Below are positions 16,747 through 26,354 of a DNA stretch of 64,000 nucleotides, one piece after another; position 1 is the first letter of the stretch; each line of letters starts with the position of its first letter. Location: the NCBI GenBank assembly GCA_902547315.1, contig CACCND010000003.1, positions 1 through 64,000 on the forward strand, written 5' to 3'. The DNA is from an uncultured Pelagibacteraceae bacterium. GTDB lineage: Bacteria > Pseudomonadota > Alphaproteobacteria > Pelagibacterales > AG-422-B15. A program made the position numbers and the translations under genes. The notes under the pieces were generated by a model. It was not told the origin of the DNA and ran no database searches. It worked only from the letters and a program-made list of their open reading frames with translations.

Positions 16747-18029
16747 TTCATTTCTAAAACTTTTCCGACTAGATATAAAGATCCACATACCAGGATACGT
16801 GCATCTTTATGTGTATTATTCATAGTGCTCAATGCTTCCTGAATTGAGTCAGCTGTATTTATATTTTCAAAAGACTTATTGAGTATAGAGTACAATTCTT
16901 TTGACTTTATTGCGCTCTCCTCATTTGGAATAGTAATAACAGTAAGTGCATCAATCTTATCAAACTTACTTAAATAATTAAGAGGATCTTTTGTATTGAT
17001 CATTCCTAAAATTATACACAACTTTTTATTTGTAAGTTGATTAATTGTTTCATTAAGATTACTTGCAGCATCCTCATTATGAGAACCATCTAAATATAAT
17101 TCATTTGTTGGAGCTATAGTCGACCCTAATTTCCCGTCAGTAATCTTCTCCATTCTTCCTGGAAAGTAAGTTTTATTATGAAGATTTTTAGATACAAAAG
17201 ACCCGATATCAATATTGGGCAATTTTGAGGCTGTAGCCAATGCAAGTCCAAGGTTCTTTTTCTGAAATACATTCTGTGTATATAGGTTATCAAATTCAAT
17301 TTTGTTTTGATCATCTTCATAAATCAACTTGTTATTATGTTCCGTTAAGTTCCAATGAATTTCATGGGCAAATATAGGAGCTTTTTTGTGTTCCGCTTGA
17401 TCTAGAAGTATTTCCTTAGCTTCCGGGTAAGGTTGATAACCAATAATAGTTGGGATTTCACTCTTTATTATTCCTGACTTTTCAAATGCTATCATCTCAA
17501 TGCTATCTCCTAGGAAATCCTGGTGATCCCTAGAAATCGATGTAATTACTGATATTGCAGGAGTTATTACATTGCTGCTATCTAGTCTTCCACCCAAACC
17601 TACCTCAATAAGTGTATAATCAGCTGGGCTATTTGACGCTGTTTCAAAAAAAGCGGAACTAGTTATTTCAAAAAAAGTAATCGGATCATTATGATTCAAA
17701 TGTTTTACTTTATTTAAGATGGAATACAGTTCGTCATTTGAAATTTCTTTATCCATGAGCTGAAACCTTTCATTAAACCTAATAAGATGAGGTGAGATAT
17801 AGGCATTAGTCGATTTACTATTACTTTTTAAGATATCTTGGATAAACTTCAGTGTAGAAAATTTTCCATTAGTACCAGCAATATGAACAATATTTTTTAT
17901 TTTTTCTTGAGGACTATCTAGTTTTTTTAGTAAATTAGAAATTCTATCAAGCGATAAATCTATTCTTTTTGGATGAAGTTCAAGAAGCTCGTTTAAAAGC
18001 TTATCAATTTGTTCATTTGAAATTTTCAA
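16743..18029 (-). CDS. folC: Folylpolyglutamate/dihydrofolate synthase
   Basis: This is a 428-residue Mur-ligase-type ATP enzyme that makes dihydrofolate and adds glutamates to folates. Motifs include the P-loop HIAGTNGKFSTLKF (usual form GTNGKGS, so one Gly is Phe here), ISPHLIRFNERFQL, EVGLGGRLDSSNVI and ITSISRDHQDFLG. The later Mur domain includes YLDGSHNEDAASN. It is the last gene of the minus operon, starting right after the accD stop. The P-loop change keeps the Lys and Ser/Thr needed for ATP, so it is probably active. Confidence 0.93.
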   Translation of the reverse strand: MKISNEQIDKLLNELLELHPKRIDLSLDRISNLLKKLDSPQEKIKNIVHIAGTNGKFSTLKFIQDILKSNSKSTNAYISPHLIRFNERFQLMDKEISNDELYSILNKVKHLNHNDPITFFEITSSAFFETASNSPADYTLIEVGLGGRLDSSNVITPAISVITSISRDHQDFLGDSIEMIAFEKSGIIKSEIPTIIGYQPYPEAKEILLDQAEHKKAPIFAHEIHWNLTEHNNKLIYEDDQNKIEFDNLYTQNVFQKKNLGLALATASKLPNIDIGSFVSKNLHNKTYFPGRMEKITDGKLGSTIAPTNELYLDGSHNEDAASNLNETINQLTNKKLCIILGMINTKDPLNYLSKFDKIDALTVITIPNEESAIKSKELYSILNKSFENINTADSIQEALSTMNNTHKDARILVCGSLYLVGKVLEMN

Positions 18030-18884
18030 TTAGGCTACTCTTTTAAGTAATAATGAAATTATTTGGGATAATTTATCTTTAAGCTCTTTTCTGTGAACCA
18101 CTTGATCTATAAACCCATGTTCAAGTAAGTATTCTGATCTTTGGAATCCATCTGGTAAAGTCTCACCTACAGTATTTGAAATTACCCTAGGGCCCGCAAA
18201 ACATATTAGTGCATTTGGTTCAGCTAATGTAATAGAACCTAGAGAGCCAAATGATGCGGAAACACCTCCGCTTGTTGGATTTGTATTTACAACTATATAG
18301 GGTAACTTTGCATCTTTAACCATTTGACACGCTATGGTCGTTTTTGGTAGTGACTGAAGTGAATGTTGATTTTCGTCCATTCTAGCTCCTCCTGAACAAG
18401 TAAACACAATTAATGGGGTGTGTTTTAATACTGAATTTTCTGCTGCCTTGATCATCGCCTCTGCAGCAGATGCTCCCACAGAGCCACCCATAAAATGAAA
18501 ATTTTGGGCAGCAACAGTAACATTGATACTATTAATTTGCCCGTAACCAATTAGAAAACAGTCATCCATGTCTGTTTTTTTGCGAGCATCATTAAATCTT
18601 TCTTTATAGGTTTTTAAAGCTTTGAAGTTTAGTGGATCTGTAAATCCAGAGGGATATTTTATTTCTTCAAATACTCCACCATCAAATAAATATTTAAATC
18701 TAATACGAGGATGAATTTGCAAATGCTCGTCACAATTAGGGCATACAAAAAGGGATTTTTCTAAATCACTAGAATAAAGCATTGTTTGGCATTGAGCACA
18801 TTTAATCCAAGCATTTTCTGCAATATCTAAACTTTTTTTCTTCCTAGGAAATACCTTTGAAATAGTTCTTGTTAACCAATTCAT
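18030..18884 (-). CDS. accD: Acetyl-CoA carboxylase carboxyltransferase beta subunit
   Basis: This is a 284-residue subunit of the carboxyltransferase that makes malonyl-CoA for fatty-acid synthesis. The N-terminal zinc ribbon has Cys29, Cys32, Cys48 and Cys51. The carboxyltransferase core shows GGSVGASAAE, FTCSGGARMDENQHSLQ, TNPTSGGVSASFGSLG and LPDGFQRSEYLLEHG. It is co-operonic with trpA by a 4-base overlap and with folC directly. trpA-accD-folC linkage is a common proteobacterial arrangement. Confidence 0.95.
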   Translation of the reverse strand: MNWLTRTISKVFPRKKKSLDIAENAWIKCAQCQTMLYSSDLEKSLFVCPNCDEHLQIHPRIRFKYLFDGGVFEEIKYPSGFTDPLNFKALKTYKERFNDARKKTDMDDCFLIGYGQINSINVTVAAQNFHFMGGSVGASAAEAMIKAAENSVLKHTPLIVFTCSGGARMDENQHSLQSLPKTTIACQMVKDAKLPYIVVNTNPTSGGVSASFGSLGSITLAEPNALICFAGPRVISNTVGETLPDGFQRSEYLLEHGFIDQVVHRKELKDKLSQIISLLLKRVA

Positions 18885-19687
18885 GAGCGTAATTTTTGTT
18901 TCAAATCATTTACCATATTGCCTACATTTGTGGCAGGATTGAGTTTTTCATCGATTGATCTTGTTATCTCTCTGCATAAAGCCGATCCTACAACGCAAGC
19001 GTCAGTATCCTTAAAATCATTTATTGTATCTGCTGTAATTCCAAAGCCAATTATACATTTTTTATCAGGAGATATTTCTTTAATTAAATTAAATCTTTTT
19101 TTAATTTCATCTGAACTTACTTTTAATTTTTGACCTGTAGTTGAAAGCATTGAAACATAGTAAACAACATCGTGAGCATCACTTAAAATACTTTTTAGTC
19201 GGTCTTCATTTGTAGTAGGGCAAAGCAGTTGTATGAATACAATACTATTTTCTTTGCACTTTTTCGCGAAATTAAGGTTTAGTGGCCATGGCCAATCAAC
19301 ACATATGATACCTGAAACTTTACTATTAATACATTTCTTCAGGAAATTATCTTCCCCATATGCCATAATTTTATTCTGATATGTCATTATAATTACATCT
19401 GTTTCGTAATCTGTTTTGAACTCCTTAATGATTTCAAAAATATCATCTGTTATAATCCCACTAGATAGCGCCCTATATGTACTATCTTGAATTGCACCAC
19501 CATCACCAATGTTTGCGCCATGTCCAAGTCCACATTCAATAATATCAACACCTGAATCTGCAATTGATTTAAATATATCTAAAGAAGTTTTTTTATCTGG
19601 GTCTCCTCCAACTGTGTAAGTTAATAAAGCAGCCCTACCATTTTCTTTAGCTCGTTCAAAAGATTTAATTAAAGTAGATGATGTCAT
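18881..19687 (-). CDS. trpA: Tryptophan synthase alpha subunit, divergent form
   Basis: This 268-residue TIM-barrel enzyme should split indole-3-glycerol phosphate and pass indole to TrpB. The barrel and the two catalytic acids match: Glu51 in DIIECGLGHG and Asp62 in IGDGGAIQ. YTVGGDPDKKTSLDI, IIMTYQNKIMAYG and CPTTNEDRLK are typical. Usually strict segments differ: the PFSDP loop between the acids is HGANI, the VPDLP loop is CVDWPWP, and the SRxGVTG phosphate loop is SMLSTTGQ. Its neighbour TrpB is also divergent, so the pair probably changed together. Position in the operon supports the trpA name. Confidence 0.8.
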   Translation of the reverse strand: MTSSTLIKSFERAKENGRAALLTYTVGGDPDKKTSLDIFKSIADSGVDIIECGLGHGANIGDGGAIQDSTYRALSSGIITDDIFEIIKEFKTDYETDVIIMTYQNKIMAYGEDNFLKKCINSKVSGIICVDWPWPLNLNFAKKCKENSIVFIQLLCPTTNEDRLKSILSDAHDVVYYVSMLSTTGQKLKVSSDEIKKRFNLIKEISPDKKCIIGFGITADTINDFKDTDACVVGSALCREITRSIDEKLNPATNVGNMVNDLKQKLRS

Positions 19688-20913
19688 ATTTTATAACCAA
19701 GTCTCTCAGCGATAATTTTAGAGTCTTTTGCAGAGTCTCCGCATGAATCTACAACAATGATTGTATCTTTACTTAATTTAGGCGCAATTTTAATTGCTTC
19801 TGCGAATGCGTGCGAGGGTTCAAGAGAGGGGCTTACAAAACCTTCATTTTTACTTACTAATTGAAAAGCTTCTATTGCTTCCTCGTCACTTGCAGAAGTG
19901 TATCTTGCTCTTCCAGTTTCTTTTAAAAAACAATGAAGCGGACTTACACCTGGATAATCAAGTCCAGCACTTATTGACTCAGTTTCCTCAATTTCCCCCT
20001 GGTCGTCTTGAATAACATATTGAGTTGCTCCATGAAGAACCCCGATAGGTGAGTCATTTGTCAAAGGTGCAGCATGTTTTGAGGATCCTTCTGGCCCACC
20101 AGCTTCTACTCCTATGAGTTCAACATTATCATAATCAATCCATTCATTCCAAAAACCTGCAGCTGACGATCCTCCTCCAACGCAATTAATTAATTTCATA
20201 TCCTTTGGAACTTCTCCGAATTCGTCTATTACTTGTTTTTTCATTTCTCTGGATATCTGAGCGGTAGACCATGCGCATATTTTGACAAAAATAGTTGGGC
20301 CAACTGTGCTACCAACACACATATGTGCTTCTTCATTCTCGCTAGTCCACCACCTCATACATTCTGACACAGCATCCACTAAAGTTTGTGAACCAGAGTT
20401 TACAGGTACGACTTCAGCGCCATAACTTCTCATAGAAAAAACATTAATAGATTGCCTTTCTACATCTTTCGCGCCCATGAAAATTTTACATTTTAAATTA
20501 AATTTTGCAGCTGCCATACTGAGCATCTTTCCTGCATATCCGGCACCAGTATCACCACCTATGTAAGTTTTTCCTAATCGCTTACATATTAAACTGTGAA
20601 CAACTGCATTATAAGCTTTGTGAGCCCCACCCGTTGCTTTAGAAACTAGTTTACAATAAATTTGAGCTCCACCAAGGTGTTTTGTAAGGTTCTCTAATTT
20701 TATAAATGGAGTTGGCGCTCCAACAAAATTTTTAAAATAATAATCTCTCTCAGCAATGAATGTCTCATCGTTTCTTAATTTTTCAAATTCACGTGATAAT
20801 TCTTCAATTGGGTGATTTAAACTTTCTGCTATTTGATTTCCACCAAATTTTCCACCCCAGTATCCATTTGGATCGTGCTGATCAATCAGAGGTATTCCTT
20901 TTTCTAGTTTCAT
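19684..20913 (-). CDS. trpB: Tryptophan synthase beta subunit, divergent form
   Basis: This is a 409-residue PLP enzyme of the TrpB family. PLP-binding Lys99 lies in GGAHKAYN, the phosphate loop is CVGGGSSAAGF, and the monovalent-cation and catalytic region SISAGLDYPGVSPLH is kept. Two key places differ from normal TrpB. The ETGAG loop reads GDTGAGYAG, so catalytic Glu109 of the Salmonella enzyme is Asp121 here. The GRGDKD loop that touches the PLP nitrogen reads SCGDSAKD (Cys391 at the Ser377 position). GPHPYP is GPTIFV. With normal trpF upstream and trpA downstream it is most simply tryptophan synthase of an unusual subtype. Confidence 0.8.
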   Translation of the reverse strand: MKLEKGIPLIDQHDPNGYWGGKFGGNQIAESLNHPIEELSREFEKLRNDETFIAERDYYFKNFVGAPTPFIKLENLTKHLGGAQIYCKLVSKATGGAHKAYNAVVHSLICKRLGKTYIGGDTGAGYAGKMLSMAAAKFNLKCKIFMGAKDVERQSINVFSMRSYGAEVVPVNSGSQTLVDAVSECMRWWTSENEEAHMCVGSTVGPTIFVKICAWSTAQISREMKKQVIDEFGEVPKDMKLINCVGGGSSAAGFWNEWIDYDNVELIGVEAGGPEGSSKHAAPLTNDSPIGVLHGATQYVIQDDQGEIEETESISAGLDYPGVSPLHCFLKETGRARYTSASDEEAIEAFQLVSKNEGFVSPSLEPSHAFAEAIKIAPKLSKDTIIVVDSCGDSAKDSKIIAERLGYKI

Positions 20914-21551
20914 CGTATTATTTCATTCACCTTTGAAATGAATTCAAATATTAGTTTTTCATCTTTTATACCTTCTGAATTCTCAACACCAGAGCTAACA
21001 TCAAAATATTTTGTATTAACTGTATTGAATGCATTTAAAATATTCTTAGTATTAAGTCCTCCAGATAAAAAAAATGACTTATTAGGGGAATAATTCCTAA
21101 TTATTTCCCAATCAAATGTTTCACCTGTCCCTCCTGGCATATTTGTTTTATGTTTTGAATCCAATAATATATGATCAACATAAGGGAAATAACTATCAAT
21201 TTTGACCAAGTCAGACTCTGAAGAAATATTAAAAGATTTGATTATCTTAAAATTAAATGTTTCTCTTATTTCTTTTACAGTATCCAAACTCTCTTTGCCA
21301 TGTAGCTGAAGATGTGTAAATTTCATTTTTGAATATAATTTTAAATCATTGCTATTAGGGTTTACTGTCACTGCAACAGTATTAACCCTACCTTCAATGC
21401 CATTTAAAATTTCATCACAGTTTTCGATAGATATATTTCTTCTTGAATTTTGAAAAAATATAAAACCTAAATATGATGCACCACATTCAATTGCGTATTT
21501 TGCAATTTTAATATCTTTTATGCCACAAATTTTAACTACTGCCTTACTCAC
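20910..21551 (-). CDS. trpF: Phosphoribosylanthranilate isomerase
   Basis: This is a 213-residue TIM-barrel isomerase of the tryptophan pathway. All family motifs are present: catalytic Cys in VKICGIKD, THLQLHGKE, the catalytic Asp in HILLDSK, PGGTGETFDW, FFLSGGLN and DVSSGVENSEGIKD. It is coupled by 4-base overlaps to pyrF upstream and trpB downstream. Its textbook sequence contrasts with the divergent trpB and trpA next to it. Confidence 0.95.
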   Translation of the reverse strand: MSKAVVKICGIKDIKIAKYAIECGASYLGFIFFQNSRRNISIENCDEILNGIEGRVNTVAVTVNPNSNDLKLYSKMKFTHLQLHGKESLDTVKEIRETFNFKIIKSFNISSESDLVKIDSYFPYVDHILLDSKHKTNMPGGTGETFDWEIIRNYSPNKSFFLSGGLNTKNILNAFNTVNTKYFDVSSGVENSEGIKDEKLIFEFISKVNEIIR

Positions 21552-22240
21552 TTTAAGCTGTGATAAATTGTTTTTGCTGCGATTGCTGGTGATTCAGCGG
21601 AAGTTATTGGTCTCCCTATTACTATTACATCTGCACCAAGATCAATTGCCTCTCTAGCTGAAAGTGTTCTTTTCTGATCATCAGATCTGTCAGCATTATT
21701 TCTAATTCCAGGTACAATTAGCTTTAACTTAGAACCATATGTTTCTTTTACTCTTTCTATTTCATGAGGACTACATACAATTCCATCAATTCCACAATTA
21801 AACGCAAGCTTAGTTAAATTTTCAACATGCTGCCCAAGTGATTCATGAATACCAACTTTATTAAGTGAATCATCATCAAAGCTTGTTAACACTGTCACTC
21901 CTATCAAATTTGTTTTGCTATTTACTTCTCTTTTTAAACTTATACATGCTTCAATCATATCCGATCCTCCCGATACATGTAGAGTCGCATATTTTGGCTT
22001 CAAAGACAGAATATTTCTTAGTGATTTTTTTACAGTATTTGGAATGTCATGGAGTTTTAAATCTATAAACAATGGTAGTCCATATTTAGCGAGTTTTTCA
22101 ACTCCATCCACGCCGCAGGATGTAAAAAATTCAAGACCAAGTTTAATTCCTCCAACATATGGAGCAATATCCTGAATGATTTTAACAGCATCATCAACAT
22201 GACTAGTATCAATGGCGCAATAAATTGGATTATCAGTCAA
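21548..22240 (-). CDS. pyrF: Orotidine 5'-phosphate decarboxylase
   Basis: This 230-residue enzyme makes UMP in pyrimidine synthesis. The catalytic array is seen in LFIDLKLHDIPNTV (Lys and Asp residues of the DxKxxD motif). The phosphate-binding end reads VPGIRNNADRSDDQKR, then GADVIVIGRPIT. It follows ihfB after 20 bases and is coupled to trpF by a 4-base overlap. Confidence 0.95.
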   Translation of the reverse strand: MTDNPIYCAIDTSHVDDAVKIIQDIAPYVGGIKLGLEFFTSCGVDGVEKLAKYGLPLFIDLKLHDIPNTVKKSLRNILSLKPKYATLHVSGGSDMIEACISLKREVNSKTNLIGVTVLTSFDDDSLNKVGIHESLGQHVENLTKLAFNCGIDGIVCSPHEIERVKETYGSKLKLIVPGIRNNADRSDDQKRTLSAREAIDLGADVIVIGRPITSAESPAIAAKTIYHSLK

Positions 22241-22260
22241 AGCAAATTTTAAATTTTATG

Positions 22261-22575
22261 TTAAGTTTGTGATTCTTCAGATAATTTTTCTTGCTTATTT
22301 AGTTTAAGTCTTAATTCTTTGCCTGTTTTGAATCTTGGAATGAATTTTTCTTCAACGTTAACTGCCTCACCCGTTCTTGGATTTCGCCCAGTCCTCTGCT
22401 TTCTATGTTGTACGGAAAAAGCTCCGAATCCTCTTAACTCTACCCTTTTTCCCTCGGCTAAAGATTGAGTAATTTCATTAAATATTGTATTTACGATTCG
22501 TTCCACATCTCTTAAAAAAAGATGTGGATTAGCCTCTGTTATGTTTTGTATTAGTTTAGACTTGATTAAGCTCAT
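22261..22575 (-). CDS. ihfB: Integration host factor beta subunit
   Basis: This is a 104-residue DNA-bending protein of the HU/IHF family. The beta-arm signature [20 protein letters not shown] includes the Pro-containing intercalating tip, and the N-terminal [12 protein letters not shown] is typical of IhfB. The position directly after rpsA is the conserved proteobacterial place for ihfB. Partner IhfA is not in the window. Confidence 0.94.
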   Translation of the reverse strand: MSLIKSKLIQNITEANPHLFLRDVERIVNTIFNEITQSLAEGKRVELRGFGAFSVQHRKQRTGRNPRTGEAVNVEEKFIPRFKTGKELRLKLNKQEKLSEESQT

Positions 22576-22626
22576 CTGTTAATTATAGGCCATTGGGTAA
22601 TATTGTAAATAAGTGAATATAAGAAC

Positions 22627-24336
22627 TTATTTTTCTTTTTTCTTATCTTTGCCGAGAGCAGCTGATAGAATGTTACCAAGGCTTGCCCCAGAATTTTGTG
22701 ATCCATAACGATCCATTGCATCCTTCTGAATTTTTTCTTCCATAGATCTAACTGATAGGTTTAGCTTATAGTTTTTTAAGTCTAATGTAGTGATTTCACT
22801 ATCAAATCTATCTCCGCGACCAAAACGTTCCAATCTACAGTCCTCTTTTCTCAATGCCAGTTCATTTTTTTTGATGATTGATATTGGTCCTTTTTCACTT
22901 CCTACTCTGACCTTTATACCATTATCTACAACATCTATCACTGTCACTGTAACAACATCGCCGGCTTTTTTTTCTTTTAGCTCTTTGAAAGGATTACCAT
23001 AAATCGCCTCCCTTATCGAAAGTGCTATTTTATCGTTTTCATTAGAAATTATTTTTGCTTTTATTTTATCCCCAACTTTATATTTCTTGATTAAATCTTT
23101 TCCATTTTCTTCCCATGATAATTCAGAAGAAAATACTGCCCCATCTATTTCGTCTTGCAAGTTACAAAATAAAATATCATCTTTTATATTTGAAATTATT
23201 AAATCATCGAATACTGTTCCCACTGGATTTTTTTCGTTAAAGTCTTTAAATGGACTGGGTATTAGTTGTTTCAAACCAAGACTTAGTCGGCGCTTATCTT
23301 GATCAATTTCTAATACCTGACACTCAACTGATTGTGATCTTGCGAATAGGTTTCCAGGCTTTGCATTTAAACGAGAGCTGTGGGTAAGACTATCTCTATG
23401 CGCTAATCCTTCAACACCAGGTATTACTTCAATGAAAACACCGTAGTCAGTTACATTAGTTACTACACCACTAACTTTATCTCCAACGCTAATTTTCTTT
23501 TTAGCATCAATCCATGGGTCTTCTGTCAACTGCTTTAGGCCTACTGATACTCTGAATTTTTCTTCATCGACTTTAATTATTTTAACCCTAATCTGTTGGT
23601 CTATTTTTAATGCCTCTGATGGATGTCCTAATCGTCCATGCTGAATATCTGAAGAGTGTAAAAGACTATCTATACCATTTAAATCAATAAAAGCACCATA
23701 GTCTGTAAGTGCTTTGACCTTACCCTCAACTTCATCGCCGAGTTTTAATTGTGAAAATCTTTCTGCTCTTAAATCTTTATTTTTTTCTTCCAAGACTGCT
23801 CGACGAGAAACAACTATATTAGATCTACGATTATCCATTTTTAAGATACGAAACTGCTGTGGCACATTCAGCAATGGAGTAATATCGCGGATTGGACGCT
23901 GATCTATTTGCGAGCCTGGAAGAAAGGCATTGACGCCGATATCAACAGCAAGTCCACCTTTTGTTTTTGAAATAATTACTCCATCAATTAGCTCACCTTT
24001 TTTAAATTTATCCTCTAGTTCAGTCCATATTTCAGATGATCTGGCTTTGCTTCTCGATAAAATACATTCACCTTTGTGATCTTCAATTTTCTCAAGATAA
24101 ACCTCTACAGTATCACCAATACTAATTTCTTTATTTTTTTCTCCAAACGCAAATTCTCTTTTGTTAATTCGTCCTTCTATTTTTCCAGATATGTCTATAA
24201 TTACAACATCATCTTCGATTTCTGACACAATACCTTTTATAATTGTGCCTTCCTTTAAATTTGATTTTGAAAATGATTCTGACAGAAGTGAGTCGAACTC
24301 GGATGAGAATTCTTGGTTTATAGTTTCTTGAACCAT
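22627..24336 (-). CDS. rpsA: 30S ribosomal protein S1
   Basis: This 569-residue protein helps mRNA binding on the 30S subunit. Six S1/OB repeats can be followed, starting near GTIIKGIVSEIEDDVV, GELIDGVIISKTKGGL, GDEVEGKVKALTDYGAF, GDKVSGVVTNVTDYGVF, GTVFDDLIISNIKDDI and GDVVTVTVIDVVDNG. The Lys-rich end follows a Gly/Ser-rich hinge. It starts one base after the cmk stop, and a 51-base gap separates it from ihfB. Confidence 0.96.
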   Translation of the reverse strand: MVQETINQEFSSEFDSLLSESFSKSNLKEGTIIKGIVSEIEDDVVIIDISGKIEGRINKREFAFGEKNKEISIGDTVEVYLEKIEDHKGECILSRSKARSSEIWTELEDKFKKGELIDGVIISKTKGGLAVDIGVNAFLPGSQIDQRPIRDITPLLNVPQQFRILKMDNRRSNIVVSRRAVLEEKNKDLRAERFSQLKLGDEVEGKVKALTDYGAFIDLNGIDSLLHSSDIQHGRLGHPSEALKIDQQIRVKIIKVDEEKFRVSVGLKQLTEDPWIDAKKKISVGDKVSGVVTNVTDYGVFIEVIPGVEGLAHRDSLTHSSRLNAKPGNLFARSQSVECQVLEIDQDKRRLSLGLKQLIPSPFKDFNEKNPVGTVFDDLIISNIKDDILFCNLQDEIDGAVFSSELSWEENGKDLIKKYKVGDKIKAKIISNENDKIALSIREAIYGNPFKELKEKKAGDVVTVTVIDVVDNGIKVRVGSEKGPISIIKKNELALRKEDCRLERFGRGDRFDSEITTLDLKNYKLNLSVRSMEEKIQKDAMDRYGSQNSGASLGNILSAALGKDKKKEK

Positions 24337-24337
24337 A

Positions 24338-24973
24338 TTAGCGAATTAGAATGTTCCTTTCAATTATCTTAAGCACTGCGCTTATAGACAAAAACGAGGT
24401 ATCAATCAATAGAGAATTTACAGCAGGTTTTAGTGGAGCCACTTTACGATTAAGGTCAGCCTTATCGCGATGAATGATATCTCTATATATTCCCTTAAAA
24501 CCAACTTTTTCGCCATTTTTAATAAGTTGCTCATATCTTCTCTTGGCTCTAATATCTGCACTTGCCCAAAAAAAAAACTTATAATCTGCTTTAGGGAAAA
24601 CAACAGTACCAATATCGCGTCCCTCAATAATTACAAACCTCTTTCCTTTTCCATATTTTTTTGGAAATTCTCTCTGTAAATGAATAAGTGAATCTCTAAC
24701 GTATTTTTTTGTTGCAATTTTAGAAGATAAGAGACTCACTTTATTTGAGTATAGTTCATCATTTTTATAATTTGCTTTTTCAATCTCGTGTATACATTTT
24801 AACAATTCTTTTTTACTTTTTATGTTAATGCCATTCTGAATCGCTAATACACTAATCTTTCTATATAAAAGACCACTGTGTAATAACGGAGAATTATATT
24901 TCTTAGAAAGAAATTTGCTTACTGTAGATTTTCCAGATGATGCAGCGCCATCTATAGCAATTACTTTAGGCAT
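24338..24973 (-). CDS. cmk: Cytidylate kinase
   Basis: This 211-residue kinase phosphorylates CMP and dCMP. The P-loop is AIDGAASSGKSTVSKFL; IIEGRDIGTVVFPKADYKFF and the lid region RDKADLNRKVAPLKPA are typical. It overlaps aroA by 8 bases and precedes rpsA by one base, the standard alphaproteobacterial aroA-cmk-rpsA order. Confidence 0.95.
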   Translation of the reverse strand: MPKVIAIDGAASSGKSTVSKFLSKKYNSPLLHSGLLYRKISVLAIQNGINIKSKKELLKCIHEIEKANYKNDELYSNKVSLLSSKIATKKYVRDSLIHLQREFPKKYGKGKRFVIIEGRDIGTVVFPKADYKFFFWASADIRAKRRYEQLIKNGEKVGFKGIYRDIIHRDKADLNRKVAPLKPAVNSLLIDTSFLSISAVLKIIERNILIR

Positions 24974-26261
24974 TATATTTAGTTATTAATTTATCAAGAT
25001 CTTTTTTAAAATTCGGATAACTAATTGAAATACATTTATCGTCATCAATTTTAATTTTATCAGTATAGAGCATTGCTAAAATTGAAAAAGACATTGCAAT
25101 TCTGTGATCACCAAAAGTTTTTATTACTGCTTTCTTTAAAATAGTATTTTTTTTATTTTCAATAATTATATCATCTCCTCGTGTCTTCACATTAAAGTTT
25201 AATTTTATTAAGTTATAAGTGATACTTTTAATTCTATCACTTTCCTTATGTCTTAACTCAGACAAACCTTTCATTATTGTTATACCTGTTGCCTGCGATG
25301 CAGCTATTGAAAGAATTGGGTATTCGTCAATTAGAAAGGGAGATTGTTCTGAATTAATTGTGATACCTCTAAGTTGGCTATATTCTGCAGTTATGCGTCC
25401 AATGTCTTCGCCACAAACTTGGTGCGTTTTTTTTATATTTATTTTAGCACCCATTTGTTTTAGTACATCGATGTATGCAATACGTGAGGGATTTAAGCAA
25501 ATATTTTCTAGAGTAATCTTTGAATATGGAGTTATTAATGCACCTACAATAAAAAAAGCCGCACTAGAAGGATCTGACGCAATGCTTATTTTTTTGGGTA
25601 GAATTTCGTAAGGCCCATCTAATTCAATAGTTGTCTTTCCATTCTTAGATTTTTCACTTTTAAATTTAACTTTTAAATATTTTAACATTCTTTCAGTGTG
25701 GTCTCTTGTTGGTGTTAGTTCAGTTATTATTGTTTTGCCTCTGATATTTAAAGCTGCAAAAATCAATGCAGATTTAATTTGAGCAGAAGCTTTTGTTATG
25801 ATGTGTTCTGTAGGTAGTAAATTATCACTACCACGAATCATAACGGGTAGAAAATCATTTTTTGTAAGTTTAATTTCAGCTCCAATTTTTTCGAGATGAT
25901 TTGTGACACGAGACATTGTTCTTTTACTTAACGATTTGTCTCCAATAAAAGTACAATTAATTGGATTTGAAGCGACTGCACCCAGAAGCATTCTTGCGCT
26001 AGATCCACTATTGCCACAATCCAACACTTTATCTGGTTCATTAAATCCCCCTGTTCCATTACCATTAACAACCCAATAATTACTAGCTTTCTTAATTTTT
26101 ATTCCGAGGCTACGTAAAATATTTATGGTGCTTAAAATGTCTTGTGACTCTAAAAGATTGTATATTTTTGTTTGCCCAACTGCCATTGCAGCAATAATTA
26201 CACTACGATGACTCAAACTTTTACAACCAGAAATTTTGAGTGAGCCAGTAAATTTTAACAT
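24966..26261 (-). CDS. aroA: 3-phosphoshikimate 1-carboxyvinyltransferase (EPSP synthase)
   Basis: This is a 431-residue shikimate-pathway enzyme that joins PEP to shikimate-3-phosphate. Typical parts are CGNSGSSARMLLG, SAQIKSALIFAAL, TPTRDHTERML, SDPSSAAFFIVGALI, DEYPILSIAAS, LRHKESDRI and KTFGDHRIAMSF. Two usually strict spots differ: the N-terminal PGDKS motif is SGCKS (Lys14 kept), and the KRPM motif after GDKSL is KRTM. The overall pattern is that of the class II alphaproteobacterial enzymes. It is the first gene of the long minus operon and is divergent from the FYDLN gene. Confidence 0.92.
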   Translation of the reverse strand: MLKFTGSLKISGCKSLSHRSVIIAAMAVGQTKIYNLLESQDILSTINILRSLGIKIKKASNYWVVNGNGTGGFNEPDKVLDCGNSGSSARMLLGAVASNPINCTFIGDKSLSKRTMSRVTNHLEKIGAEIKLTKNDFLPVMIRGSDNLLPTEHIITKASAQIKSALIFAALNIRGKTIITELTPTRDHTERMLKYLKVKFKSEKSKNGKTTIELDGPYEILPKKISIASDPSSAAFFIVGALITPYSKITLENICLNPSRIAYIDVLKQMGAKINIKKTHQVCGEDIGRITAEYSQLRGITINSEQSPFLIDEYPILSIAASQATGITIMKGLSELRHKESDRIKSITYNLIKLNFNVKTRGDDIIIENKKNTILKKAVIKTFGDHRIAMSFSILAMLYTDKIKIDDDKCISISYPNFKKDLDKLITKYNA

Positions 26262-26305
26262 TTATCTTGTGTATTAAATTTGTTCGATTTATTCTTATAT
26301 TATTG

Positions 26306-26311
26306 TATAAT
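26306..26311 (+). promoter_or_regulatory. Likely -10 element for the FYDLN gene
   Basis: A perfect TATAAT lies in the 93-base divergent gap between aroA and the FYDLN gene, 44 bases before the latter's start codon. The matching -35 region (TTCGAT at 26283-26288) is weak. Confidence 0.4.
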
Positions 26312-26354
26312 TTATTGATATCAAAATTTAAACCTATATTAGCTAGAGAAAACA

